A stretch of DNA of 10,000 nucleotides from Nitrospira sp. (GCA_020216985.1 JAIWOH010000152.1:1-10000); one strand, 5' to 3'. Counted from the first letter of the stretch, positions 1 through 7,443 are shown. Notes: generated by a model not told the origin, from the letters alone. Numbers and translations are program-made.

Positions 1-1
1 T

Positions 2-253
2 CGCCATGCGTTGATGGACATGTTCGAGCGATTCCTTCAAACCAGAGAAGACGGCGCTACCTGGCAAAGACTCTTCCGCACCGAAGTCAGCGACGAAATT
101 CTCGTCAATACGCTCTCCACCCATTTGGAATGCACGCCGCTGGAGAAGCAATTTTTGCTCGAGGCGGACGGGCTGCTCCAGCGAGTCCGTCGCCTGAACG
201 ATCTCATTCAATTCATGCTGCATGATCGGCACGGGTCAAAGGGCTGGGAATAA
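2..253 (+). CDS. LON substrate-binding domain protein, C-terminal part (5' end outside window)
   Basis: The reading frame is open from the left edge and ends with TAA at 251-253, so the true start lies upstream. The TTG at 11 and ATG at 14 are probably internal. The visible 80 or so residues match the helical end of the LON (PF02190) substrate-binding domain. A stretch like MDMFERFLQTRED is followed by a segment with LSTHL, then PLEKQFLLEADGLLQRV and a final leucine-rich helix. This mirrors the end of the Lon protease N-domain, where a PL..KQ..LE..(D/N)...R pattern is typical. The protein stops after the LON domain, so it is a stand-alone LON protein and not full Lon, which would continue into AAA and protease domains. 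Stand-alone versions are thought to bind protein substrates, but their role is poorly defined. The stop codon directly abuts the ABC ATPase start (TAAATG), which suggests co-transcription. Confidence 0.7.
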   Translation, partial: RHALMDMFERFLQTREDGATWQRLFRTEVSDEILVNTLSTHLECTPLEKQFLLEADGLLQRVRRLNDLIQFMLHDRHGSKGWE

Positions 254-1222
254 ATGGAACGGGCCGTTGCGATCGAGGTCAACAGGCTGTCCAAAGCCTA
301 CGGCACACACCAAGCCGTGTCCGACCTGTCATTTCACGTGTACGCGGGAGAGATTTTCGGCCTGTTGGGGCCGAACGGCGCGGGGAAGAGTACGACGCTC
401 CGCACGCTGATTACCCTACTGCATCCGACCTCCGGCACCGCGTCCATTTTCGGCCATGACACGGTGCGCGAAGCGGACACAGTGCGGAGGCTGATCGGCT
501 ACGTCCCCCAAGAACGCGCGATCGACCGGTTTCTGACCGGACGAGAACATCTTCAACTGTTGAGCGCCCTCTATCACCTGACCAAGGAAGAAGCCGCCCA
601 GCGAATCAATGAATTGCTGAAGCTCGTCGATCTGGAAGCGCACGCGGATCGACCGGCTAAGACCTATTCCGGCGGCATGAAGCGCAAGCTCGATATCGCC
701 TGCGGTCTGCTCCCCGATCCCAAAGTCCTGTTTCTCGACGAACCGACGCTCGGTCTCGACGTGCAGAGCCGCCTCCGGATCTGGGAGTACGTGCGGATGC
801 TCAAGGCGCGGGGCCTGACGGTCGTGATGACGACGAATTACCTGGACGAAGCGGACCAGCTTTGCGATCGACTCGCCATCATCGACGGCGGCCGCATCAA
901 GGCGCTGGGCAGTCCTACGGAACTCAAGGTGGCGCTGGGCGGCGACATCGTTTCGCTGACGATCAAAGAAACGGACCGGATTCCCGGACTGGAGTCGGCG
1001 CTCGCCGGCCAACCGACGATCAAAACGGTGCGGGCTACCGGAAACGGGCTCGACATCCGGGTCGAATCCCCCGAGAAGGCGTTGCCGATCATCCTGGAGA
1101 CGGCCAATCGGCTCGGCTGCGGCATCGAATTCATCGAATACCATCGCCCGCGCCTGGACGACGTCTTCATCGCCCACACCGGACGGCGCATCACCGATAC
1201 GGCGGAGCAACCGGTCGAGTAA
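254..1222 (+). CDS. ABC-2 type exporter, ATP-binding subunit (DrrA-like)
   Basis: This 322-residue protein is the nucleotide-binding subunit of a multidrug or lipid-type ABC exporter; its partner permease is the next long gene. Visible motifs: Walker A GPNGAGKST at residues 39-47, Q-loop Q86 in YVPQE, signature YSGGM at 138-142, Walker B VLFLDEP at 158-164 with catalytic E163, and D-loop LGLD at 166-169. The H-loop position holds Asn (N195 in MTTNYLDEAD) instead of His. DrrA-type ATPases often carry Gln here, so this fits the subfamily but is still a departure from the canonical switch. Residues from about 230 to 310 form the C-terminal extension typical of DrrA-like proteins (DUF4162-like), ending in a conserved-looking RPRLDDVFIAHTG segment. 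ATG 254 was chosen because it directly follows the previous stop and gives the usual N-terminus. Family assignment is firm; the transported substrate cannot be told from sequence. Confidence 0.95.
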   Translation: MERAVAIEVNRLSKAYGTHQAVSDLSFHVYAGEIFGLLGPNGAGKSTTLRTLITLLHPTSGTASIFGHDTVREADTVRRLIGYVPQERAIDRFLTGREHLQLLSALYHLTKEEAAQRINELLKLVDLEAHADRPAKTYSGGMKRKLDIACGLLPDPKVLFLDEPTLGLDVQSRLRIWEYVRMLKARGLTVVMTTNYLDEADQLCDRLAIIDGGRIKALGSPTELKVALGGDIVSLTIKETDRIPGLESALAGQPTIKTVRATGNGLDIRVESPEKALPIILETANRLGCGIEFIEYHRPRLDDVFIAHTGRRITDTAEQPVE

Positions 1223-1224
1223 TC

Positions 1225-1305
1225 ATGGGAAGTCGCTTGTCGTCAGAGGTCCGTAAGGCAGGCCGTTTCTTTCTCCGCCCGAGCGAACTTGGGGACCGAT
1301 CATGA
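1225..1305 (+). CDS. possible 26-codon leader ORF coupled to the permease start
   Basis: In the gap between exporter subunits, an ATG two bases after the ATPase stop opens a 26-codon frame (MGSRLSSEVRKAGRFFLRPS, then ELGDRS). It closes with TGA at 1303-1305, overlapping the permease ATG as ATGA. ATGA overlaps are a common layout for translational coupling. The peptide is basic, resembles no family I know, and is too short for a codon-bias argument. It may simply be chance: the same frame is open through the 3' part of the ATPase gene. No strong Shine-Dalgarno precedes it, though a ribosome ending at 1222 could restart there. Confidence 0.2.
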   Translation: MGSRLSSEVRKAGRFFLRPSELGDRS

Positions 1306-2081
1306 CGGAATACTGGCAGGAAATCAGTGCGTTGACCATGCGGTGGGTGCGGCGGCTGAGCCGCGAAAAGTTCAGCATGTTGTTCACGCTGGTGCAACCC
1401 ATGCTGTTCTGGCTGATTTTTTTCGGCAATCTCTTCCAGCGGGCCGCCGACACGCAGGTGACGCAAGCCCCGAACTACATCAGCTTTCTGGCTGCCGGCG
1501 TGGTCGTGATGACCGTGTTGAACAACGGTCTGGCCGGAGGTGTCGATCTTTTGTTCGACAAAGAAAACGGCTTTCTCGAACGGCTGATGTCGGCCCCGAT
1601 CAGAAGAAGCTCCGTCATTTTGAGCCGCTTCATTTTCGTGATGACGATCACGTCGCTGCAAGTCCTGGTCATCCTGGGCGTGGCGTTCCTGTTCGGCGTC
1701 GAGCCGGCGACGGGACTGCTCGGCGTCGCCGTGATTCTCCTGATCGGCATGATGTTCGGCGTGGGGCTCACGGCCATCTCCATGGCCATGGCCTTTTCCG
1801 TCAAGAGTCACGGTGATTTCTTTTCGGTCTTGGGATTCCTCTCCCTCCCGATGATTTTCTTGAGTTCGGCGCTGGTGCCGCTGGCGGCGATGCCCGGTTG
1901 GATGAGCTTTCTCGCCCGCTTCAATCCCATGACCTGGGCCATCGACGCGGTCAGGCCGCTGATTCTCTCCGGCTGGAGCGACGCCTTGCCGCACGTCGCC
2001 ATGGTGATACCGGTCATGGTGGTCTTCGACGCGATTTGTCTCTACGGAGGAGCCAAGGCGTTTCGCCGGGCGATGGGGTAG
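1302..2081 (+). CDS. ABC-2 type exporter, permease subunit (DrrB-like)
   Basis: This 259-residue integral membrane protein is the transmembrane partner of the ATPase at 254-1222. About six hydrophobic segments can be read at residues 26-44, 58-80, 110-132, 138-166, 174-194 and 230-251. Family features include an amphipathic N-terminus, the loop ENGFLERLMSAPIRRS (88-103) that in ABC-2 permeases contacts the ATPase, and the C-terminal motif NPMTWAIDAVRPLI (208-221), which is characteristic of the DrrB/ABC-2 group. Six helices and about 260 residues are normal for the family, so two copies are expected to pair with two ATPases. ATG 1302 is the only start: the frame is closed by TAA at 1254-1256 and holds no other start codon between. 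A GGGGA run at 1291-1295 could serve as ribosome binding site. The exported substrate is unknown. Confidence 0.93.
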   Translation: MTEYWQEISALTMRWVRRLSREKFSMLFTLVQPMLFWLIFFGNLFQRAADTQVTQAPNYISFLAAGVVVMTVLNNGLAGGVDLLFDKENGFLERLMSAPIRRSSVILSRFIFVMTITSLQVLVILGVAFLFGVEPATGLLGVAVILLIGMMFGVGLTAISMAMAFSVKSHGDFFSVLGFLSLPMIFLSSALVPLAAMPGWMSFLARFNPMTWAIDAVRPLILSGWSDALPHVAMVIPVMVVFDAICLYGGAKAFRRAMG

Positions 2082-2083
2082 AC

Positions 2084-2944
2084 ATGCTCGTTCCAGAAAG
2101 CCAAATTCGGGCGTTGATCCGCCTGCTTTCTGACCGGGACGACCGCATCGTCCGCACCATCAGCGGCAAGCTGATCTCGATCGGCAACCCGGCCGTGCCG
2201 CTGCTACAGGAGGCGGAGATCGAACAGCCGGAGATGGCCGATCGCATCGCCGCCGTGCTGGAGGAAATTCACTGGAATCGGATCGAGAGCGAGTTGATCG
2301 AGCTGTCGGCGCGCCCGGACGACGCGATGAGCTTGGAAGCCGGTTCCTTTCTGATCGCCCGTTACGCCTACCCGTCCCTCGACGTATCGCGGTATCAAGC
2401 CCAACTCGACATGATGGCGCGGGAGGTGCGGGCCCGCATCGGTTGCCGATCCTCCGGAGAGGAAACCGTCAACGCCCTCAACCGCTACGTCTTCGCCGAG
2501 CAGGGGTTCAAAGGCAACACCAAGAATTATTACGAACCGGAAAACAGCTACTTGAACCGCGTCATCGACCGACGGATGGGCATTCCGATCAGCCTGTCCG
2601 TCGTTTATTTGCTGATCGGACAGCGTTTGGGCCTGCCGCTCCTCGGCATCGGCATGCCCGGTCATTTTTTGGTGAAATACGAATCCAAGCGGTACTCCGT
2701 CTTCATCGACTGTTTCAACGGCGGCGCCTTGCTCACGGAAAAGAACTGCGCGCGGTTCTTGACCGAGGCCGGATACGGATTCGACGACAAATACCTGCAA
2801 CCCAGCCCCGTGCGGGCCATTCTCGCCCGTATGGTGAAGAACCTCTGCTCGATCTACGCAAAAATGAATGAGCCGGTCAAATCCGCTCGTTTGATCACAT
2901 TTATGGAAATCTTGGGCGGCCCTTCTCGGGAAGAGGGGCTTTGA
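2084..2944 (+). CDS. SirB1-family / transglutaminase-like domain protein
   Basis: From ATG 2084, two bases after the permease stop, this gives 286 residues. The frame is open further upstream into the permease gene, but that extension is a shadow of the permease. The core at residues about 145-200 carries the SirB1 (Transglut_core2, COG2912) pattern: NTKNYYEPENSYLNRV, then RRMGIPISLSVVYL, then GIGMPGHFLVKY. H194 in PGHFL and D209 in FIDCFNGG are candidates for the His and Asp of the papain-like fold, while the usual nucleophile Cys is not evident near GIPISLS. Enzymatic activity is therefore doubtful. Residues 5-60 look like a HEAT-type helical repeat (DRDDRIVRTISGKLISIGNP). The end (244-275) is TPR-like, as in other SirB1 proteins. 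The family's role is not established; the name comes from a neighbour of a Salmonella regulator. The tight spacing suggests transcription with the exporter, but gives no clear functional link. Confidence 0.88.
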   Translation: MLVPESQIRALIRLLSDRDDRIVRTISGKLISIGNPAVPLLQEAEIEQPEMADRIAAVLEEIHWNRIESELIELSARPDDAMSLEAGSFLIARYAYPSLDVSRYQAQLDMMAREVRARIGCRSSGEETVNALNRYVFAEQGFKGNTKNYYEPENSYLNRVIDRRMGIPISLSVVYLLIGQRLGLPLLGIGMPGHFLVKYESKRYSVFIDCFNGGALLTEKNCARFLTEAGYGFDDKYLQPSPVRAILARMVKNLCSIYAKMNEPVKSARLITFMEILGGPSREEGL

Positions 2945-2971
2945 CGCTCGGACCTGCGTGAGATTTGCGCG

Positions 2972-3727
2972 TTAGATCTGAATGGTCAGCAAGTCCTTTC
3001 CCTTCCGGATTCGTCCCCCATACTCTTCCGCCGCTTGACCAGTAACGTCCTCGCGATCCGCCACCGGATAGAAGTGCGACAGCACGAGGCGGTCCACCCC
3101 GGCCTCACGCGCGACCCGACCACATTCACCCGCGTGCATGTGCACGGGGCCGGGACGATTGGCCGGGAACGAGCAATCCAACACGGCGAGATCGGCCTCG
3201 CGACACAGGCGAACAAGACTGTCGCAGTACTGGGCATCGCCCGAATAGACGAGCGTCTTGTTCCGGTATTCCAACCGATACCCTACACAATTCAAATCCG
3301 GCACGTGGACGACGGGCCTGGGCGTCACAACCGTATCGCCGATCCGGAAAGATCGCCCCTCCACCTCTCTGATGCGGACTCCGAACGGCGGATTCGAGAA
3401 ACCGGGGAAGGTGGTCATGATGCCTTGGATCAGCCGCTTCGTCCTCCTGGGACCGATCAAGGTCAGATCCGGACGACGGCCTCCTTCATGTTTGGTGTAG
3501 ATCAACGCGTCGAAGAAAAACGTGATGAAGTCCGAGAAGTGATCCGCGTGCAAATGAGAAAAGAGCACATGGGTGACCCGATGGCGATCCACACCGGTTT
3601 TGATCAAATTCATCAGTGTGCGCGGGCCAAAGTCCAGCAGAATGGTCTGGTCCGTCTGCACGAGATAGCCGGCGGCGGCTCTGGCAGGATGAACGTTGGT
3701 CCCTGAACCGAGAATCGTCAGATGCAT
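2972..3727 (-). CDS. metallo-beta-lactamase-fold hydrolase, RNase Z-like, short form
   Basis: This 251-residue protein has the full metal ligand set of the MBL superfamily: HLHADH at 58-63 (H58, H60, D62, H63), H141 in VVHVPD, D164 in YSGDA, and H218 in LSHFYP. A MHAGE segment at 197-201 occupies the place of the conserved HxT-type motif of RNase Z-like enzymes. A dinuclear zinc hydrolase is expected, probably cytoplasmic since no signal peptide is seen. True RNase Z is about 300 residues with a long flexible exosite arm for tRNA binding. Here that region is short, so tRNA 3' processing is unlikely; a phosphodiesterase or other small-molecule hydrolase is more plausible. The gene lies 49 bp downstream of the adenylate cyclase gene on the same strand, which makes a cyclic-nucleotide substrate an inviting but untested idea. 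ATG is fixed by an in-frame TGA two codons upstream. No clear ribosome binding site is visible. It converges on the SirB1-like gene, 27 bp apart. Confidence 0.9.
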   Translation of the reverse strand: MHLTILGSGTNVHPARAAAGYLVQTDQTILLDFGPRTLMNLIKTGVDRHRVTHVLFSHLHADHFSDFITFFFDALIYTKHEGGRRPDLTLIGPRRTKRLIQGIMTTFPGFSNPPFGVRIREVEGRSFRIGDTVVTPRPVVHVPDLNCVGYRLEYRNKTLVYSGDAQYCDSLVRLCREADLAVLDCSFPANRPGPVHMHAGECGRVAREAGVDRLVLSHFYPVADREDVTGQAAEEYGGRIRKGKDLLTIQI

Positions 3728-3776
3728 CGTTCACAGGAGAGCGATGGCGGTGTGCCGTCCATCAGCAAGCCCCCCC

Positions 3777-6700
3777 TCACGTCCGAAGTTGATCCAGAAC
3801 GGTTTGCGCATCGTGCAGGTCCACACAATCCGCTTGTTCATTGAATCGGGAACGGGCGGCCCCAAGGAGACGCCGAGCATCTTCCGACCTGTTCAACGTC
3901 TTCAACAGTCTCGCCAGGCTCGTCGCCGCCCGAAGCTCCAACATGAAGGCATGTTGGCTCCGCGCGATCGTCAGCGCCTCTTGAAAATACCGTTCCACAT
4001 CCTTAATCGGCGGATCGGCCCGTCCCAGCAACAATTCGCCCTTAAGCCGACTCAATTCGGCCGTCCAAAACCGTTCGCCCTGCGTCTCGGCGAGCCGCTG
4101 CGCCTCCGCGACGGCGTCCAACCCTTCATCGATTCGTCCATGGCGCAGATAACTCTCCGCGAGCAAGGCCAAAGTGTAGGTGTTATTGAGCGCGGCCCCC
4201 GTCGCTTGCGTTGCGGCGAGCCCCTCTCTCAACCGGCCAATCCCCTTCTCATCACCGTTTCGGGCCAACGCCCAGCCCTGGGAGGAGATGGCCCATGATC
4301 GAGCCACTTCAAACGAATACTTGGTTGAGATCACGATCGCCTCGTCGGTCAGTTCCAACGTGCGATTCGCGTCGCGCAGCATGGACGATATCCATGCGGT
4401 CGTCGCCAGGGTAAAGGCCAAGGTGAACGGATGCGCCAAGTCTCTCGCTTTGCCGATGGCTTCCGACACCAACGGTTCAACCCGGTCCACTTCGCCCGCG
4501 ATCCATAACGTCCGGGCCAACATGATTCTCGCCGTGATGCCGGGGTCCTGCGCGTACGGCAAGGCGTGGGAGCGGCATGGACGTGGATCGGTCGTGGCTG
4601 CCTCGAGATGGGTCTTGGCCTCGTCGAACCGACCGATGAAGGAGTCGGTCGATCCCGCGCTCTCATGGGCACGAACCAGGAGATCGGGAATCTGCCGGCG
4701 GCGGGCCAACGACAGAAGAGCTTCAGCCAGATCCGAAGCCCGCGCCAGGGGCCCCCGCACCAGATGGAATACCCAGAGTCCCCAGACGGCAAGGAAATGC
4801 TGATCCGACAGGCTGTCTTCCTTCGAGAGCTCCCTGGCTCGGCGATAGTTCCGCTCGATGTCGTCAGAGGCATATCCCTTAAGTGTCACCATGGGAGCCC
4901 CGCGCGCGATGAGGAGATCCAATTCCAAGGCATCGCGATCCGGCCCTTCGGGCAATTCCTTCAATAAGGCCAACGCCCTGTTGAAATGGCTCAGGGCTTC
5001 GATGTCGGCCGATCGTTCCGCGTCCCTGCGAGCCGCAAGGCGTCGGTACTCGACGGCGGCCCCGATCAATCCCGCCTGCTCATAGTGATAGGCCAAGAGT
5101 TCCGGCTCCGCCTTGACGCGCTCGGCGAACTTGCTCTCCAACGCGCTCGCAAGACGGGCATGCAAACTTCGACGGGATTTTCTGGGCAGGGTATGATAGG
5201 CGGCGTCCTGCAACAACGCGTGTTTGAACTGAAACTTGGCGTTTGGCAGGTCGCCTTCTTGGAAAATGAGCCCCGACGTCACCAAACGGCGAAGCGCCTC
5301 CTCCAACCGGCTCTCCTCCAGATCGACCGCTTCCCGCAACAGTTCATAATCGAATTCCCGCCCGATCGCCGCTCCGATCTGCACGATGTCCTTAGCCGAA
5401 CCCAATCGATCGATCCGCTCCATGAGCAAAGCCTGCAAACTGTCGGGAATGGCCAAATCCGTCAATCGTGTGTTCAAGCTGAACGAGTCGGTCCCTTCGG
5501 TCAGCACGCCGGAGGCGAGCAGATTTTCCGTCAACTCTTCGATATAGAGAGGAATCCCGTCCGTTTTCACCAGGACCGCCTGCTGCACCTCGGGCGGCAG
5601 CGCCTTGCCCCTGGTCATCTCCGCAATCAACTCGGCGCTCTGCCGGCGCGGAAGCCGGTTCAAGGAAAGACAGGTGACGTGGCTAGAGTCGGCCCACATC
5701 GGCTTGAAATCAGGGCGAAAGGTGACGACCAACAGCACGTGCATCTGCTGAATGCGATCGATCATCCTCGTCAAAAAATCGAACGTGGTCGGATCGAGCC
5801 AATGGGCGTCCTCCACCACGACCAACAGAGGAGAGCGATCCGCCAGTCTGTGAATAACCCGCACGAGCGCCTCCAGCGTCAGGTCCTTGCGCCGCTCCGG
5901 CGACAGGGCCGGCAGTCGATGCGAATCGTCCGCCGACATCCCCATCAATTCGGCGATCAAAGCGACCGTCATCGGATCATCAAGCCCGATGGTAGCCATC
6001 AGATCATACAGTTTTTGCCGTTGTATTTCGGCGCCGTCCTCACCAGTCATTCCGGTCATCTGCCGCAACGCGGTGATCGCCGGATAGAGCGCGGTGTCGG
6101 TATGGTGCGGCGAGCATTGAAATTGGACCAGGGCATGAGCGGAGCCGGCAAGCCGATCACTCACATAGCGGACCAATCTCGATTTGCCGATGCCGGCTTC
6201 ACCGCTGAGCAGCACGACCTGGCCTTCACCGTCGGCGGCTTCCCGCCAGCGGCCCATCAGCAGCGCGGTCTCATGTTCTCTCCCGACGAAACCGCTCGTT
6301 CGGCCGGCTCGACGCGACTCGAACCGGCTGGCCGACGGCTTGCTCCGCAGCACTCGCCAAGCCTGGATCGGAGCTGAGAACCCCTTGAGCGCGAACGTCC
6401 CGTGATCGGCGAACTCGAACTCTCCTCCGACCAGACGCTTCGTCGCCGAATCCACGATCAATTGATTCGGCGCGGCCAGTCCTTGGAGTCGAGCCGCCAG
6501 GTTCGGGGTCTCGCCGAACACCGACCGTTCCTTGGCGGTCGTCGTGCCGATCAGCTCTCCGACCATAACGGGTCCGGTCGCGATCCCGATTCTCACCGCC
6601 GGGTCAAACTCTTCGGGAAACGGATGATCGCGGGGCAGCACCTTGACCAGCTCCAAGACGGCCAGCCCCGCGTGGACGGCCCGTTCCGCGTCATGTTCAT

Positions 6701-7166
6701 GGGCCTGGGGGTAGCCGAAATAGGCCAACAGCCCGTCTCCCATGTATTTCGCGATGTAGCCGTTGAACCGGCCGATCGCCTGGCTGCACGCGTCCAGAAA
6801 TCCCCGGATCGCGGATTGAAGATCTTCGGGGTCCAGTCGGCAGGCCAGCGCCGTCGATCCCGCAAGGTCGCAAAACATGACCGTCAATTGGCGGCGCTCT
6901 CCTTGGTCTTGGCCGGAGAGGGCCGGCGCGGGTTCCTCCTTCCCGGCGATGGGCACGGACGCCTCGCCGCTGCTCGCCGGCCACGGCGACAATTGGGCGA
7001 TGGCGCGCAACAGTTTTTTCCGATGTCCCAGCAACACGCCCAAGGCAATCAAGTCGTGATCGTTCAGCTCCGGCAGCACATCCCACGTAACGGCCTGCTG
7101 CTGAAACGTCTCTCGGTATTGATCAAGACCGAGATCTTTCAACCATGTCGAAACGCGATCATCCAT
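3777..7166 (-). CDS. SAM domain - class III adenylate cyclase - AAA ATPase - TPR signalling protein
   Basis: This 1129-residue protein most likely makes cAMP from ATP under control of its large ATPase/TPR part. Residues 1-60 resemble a SAM domain (WLKDLGLDQYRETF). Residues about 92-272 are the cyclase homology domain: metal ligands D100 (FCDLAGST) and D144 (KYMGDG), adenine-selecting K140, and transition-state residues N222 and R226 (NLAAR). The position occupied by Asp in class IIIa enzymes appears to be Ser215, as in class IIIb cyclases, several of which respond to bicarbonate. With one catalytic domain it must act as a homodimer. Residues about 293-640 are an AAA_16-type ATPase with Walker A GEAGIGKS (322-329), Walker B LLVVVEDAHWLD (447-458) and a sensor-like FRPD (483-486). 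A winged-helix-like segment follows near 645-680, and helical TPR-type repeats run from about 690 to 1100. The order cyclase, NTPase, TPR recalls animal soluble adenylate cyclase and is common in soil bacteria. No membrane segment is seen. The input signal is unknown. Confidence 0.95.
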   Translation of the reverse strand: MDDRVSTWLKDLGLDQYRETFQQQAVTWDVLPELNDHDLIALGVLLGHRKKLLRAIAQLSPWPASSGEASVPIAGKEEPAPALSGQDQGERRQLTVMFCDLAGSTALACRLDPEDLQSAIRGFLDACSQAIGRFNGYIAKYMGDGLLAYFGYPQAHEHDAERAVHAGLAVLELVKVLPRDHPFPEEFDPAVRIGIATGPVMVGELIGTTTAKERSVFGETPNLAARLQGLAAPNQLIVDSATKRLVGGEFEFADHGTFALKGFSAPIQAWRVLRSKPSASRFESRRAGRTSGFVGREHETALLMGRWREAADGEGQVVLLSGEAGIGKSRLVRYVSDRLAGSAHALVQFQCSPHHTDTALYPAITALRQMTGMTGEDGAEIQRQKLYDLMATIGLDDPMTVALIAELMGMSADDSHRLPALSPERRKDLTLEALVRVIHRLADRSPLLVVVEDAHWLDPTTFDFLTRMIDRIQQMHVLLVVTFRPDFKPMWADSSHVTCLSLNRLPRRQSAELIAEMTRGKALPPEVQQAVLVKTDGIPLYIEELTENLLASGVLTEGTDSFSLNTRLTDLAIPDSLQALLMERIDRLGSAKDIVQIGAAIGREFDYELLREAVDLEESRLEEALRRLVTSGLIFQEGDLPNAKFQFKHALLQDAAYHTLPRKSRRSLHARLASALESKFAERVKAEPELLAYHYEQAGLIGAAVEYRRLAARRDAERSADIEALSHFNRALALLKELPEGPDRDALELDLLIARGAPMVTLKGYASDDIERNYRRARELSKEDSLSDQHFLAVWGLWVFHLVRGPLARASDLAEALLSLARRRQIPDLLVRAHESAGSTDSFIGRFDEAKTHLEAATTDPRPCRSHALPYAQDPGITARIMLARTLWIAGEVDRVEPLVSEAIGKARDLAHPFTLAFTLATTAWISSMLRDANRTLELTDEAIVISTKYSFEVARSWAISSQGWALARNGDEKGIGRLREGLAATQATGAALNNTYTLALLAESYLRHGRIDEGLDAVAEAQRLAETQGERFWTAELSRLKGELLLGRADPPIKDVERYFQEALTIARSQHAFMLELRAATSLARLLKTLNRSEDARRLLGAARSRFNEQADCVDLHDAQTVLDQLRT

Positions 7167-7188
7167 AAGAGGCGAGGGTGACGATCAA

Positions 7189-7428
7189 ATGTCCGCCTTG
7201 GGCTCGGATCGGCGCATCATCGGCGCGAACGACAGGCTTCTTGCAGCAGGCAACGGACTCGTTGATAATGCGCGCATGACCGACGACGCTTCCGCGATGA
7301 AGCCGGCGCCCCGATCCTTGATGCGGCGTATTGAATACCGGCTCATCGCTCTCGTCATGGCGGCCATCGCCTTTTTGCTCGAACGGGCCGTGCTGCGTTC
7401 CATCGAGCGCGGCGAGGCCGAACCCTAG
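7189..7428 (+). CDS. small single-helix membrane protein, unknown function
   Basis: I recognise no family. The longest reading is 79 residues from ATG 7189, preceded by GAGGG at 7174-7178. A shorter one from ATG 7276 gives 50 residues, and ATG 7321 would leave only 35. The C-terminal half looks real: a basic patch (RSLMRRIEYR) followed by one hydrophobic helix (LIALVMAAIAFLLERAVL) and a charged tail. Third codon positions there are strongly G/C, as in true genes nearby. The first 29 residues are less protein-like and may be upstream sequence, since the divergent cyclase gene starts at 7166 and its promoter must fall here. A 100-codon frame on the other strand (7159-7461) is rich in His, Gly and Arg and looks like the antisense shadow. 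The positive patch suggests an N-in membrane anchor. Start choice is uncertain. Confidence 0.55.
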   Translation: MSALGSDRRIIGANDRLLAAGNGLVDNARMTDDASAMKPAPRSLMRRIEYRLIALVMAAIAFLLERAVLRSIERGEAEP

Positions 7429-7443
7429 CGTCAGCATCTGACG
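7429..7443. terminator. short hairpin between convergent genes
   Basis: Directly after the TAG of the small membrane protein lies CGTCAG-CAT-CTGACG, a perfect 6-bp stem with a 3-base loop. It sits in the 48-bp gap between two convergent genes, where a hairpin could serve both strands. No run of T follows on either strand, so it is not a standard intrinsic terminator. It could be an mRNA 3'-end stabiliser or chance. Confidence 0.3.

Noticed and set aside
416..1210. Long minus-strand open frame (264 codons) opposite the ABC ATPase gene
   Set aside because: Antisense shadow of a high-GC gene: the product is rich in Arg, Asp and His, has no recognisable motif, and the plus strand has all ABC ATPase motifs.
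1898..2083. Upstream extension of the SirB1-like gene into the permease gene
   Set aside because: The extra 62 codons overlap the permease in another frame and look like Arg-rich shadow; ATG 2084 directly after the permease stop gives the normal family N-terminus.
2919..2942. Possible terminator hairpin at the end of the SirB1-like gene (GCCC-TTC stem, TCGG loop, then TTT)
   Set aside because: The stem needs a 3-base bulge, the T run is only three long and overlaps the stop codon. Too weak to call.
4986..6377. 463-codon plus-strand open frame opposite the cyclase/AAA gene
   Set aside because: Composition is that of an antisense shadow (excess Arg, Gln, His, Pro) with no domain pattern; the minus strand carries clear cyclase, AAA and TPR features.
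7241..7269. Possible sigma70 promoter TTGCAG, 17 bp, GATAAT ahead of ATG 7276
   Set aside because: Spacing is ideal and the -10 is 5/6, but the -35 matches only 3/6 and the start would fall on the ATG itself (leaderless). Could be chance; needs transcript mapping.
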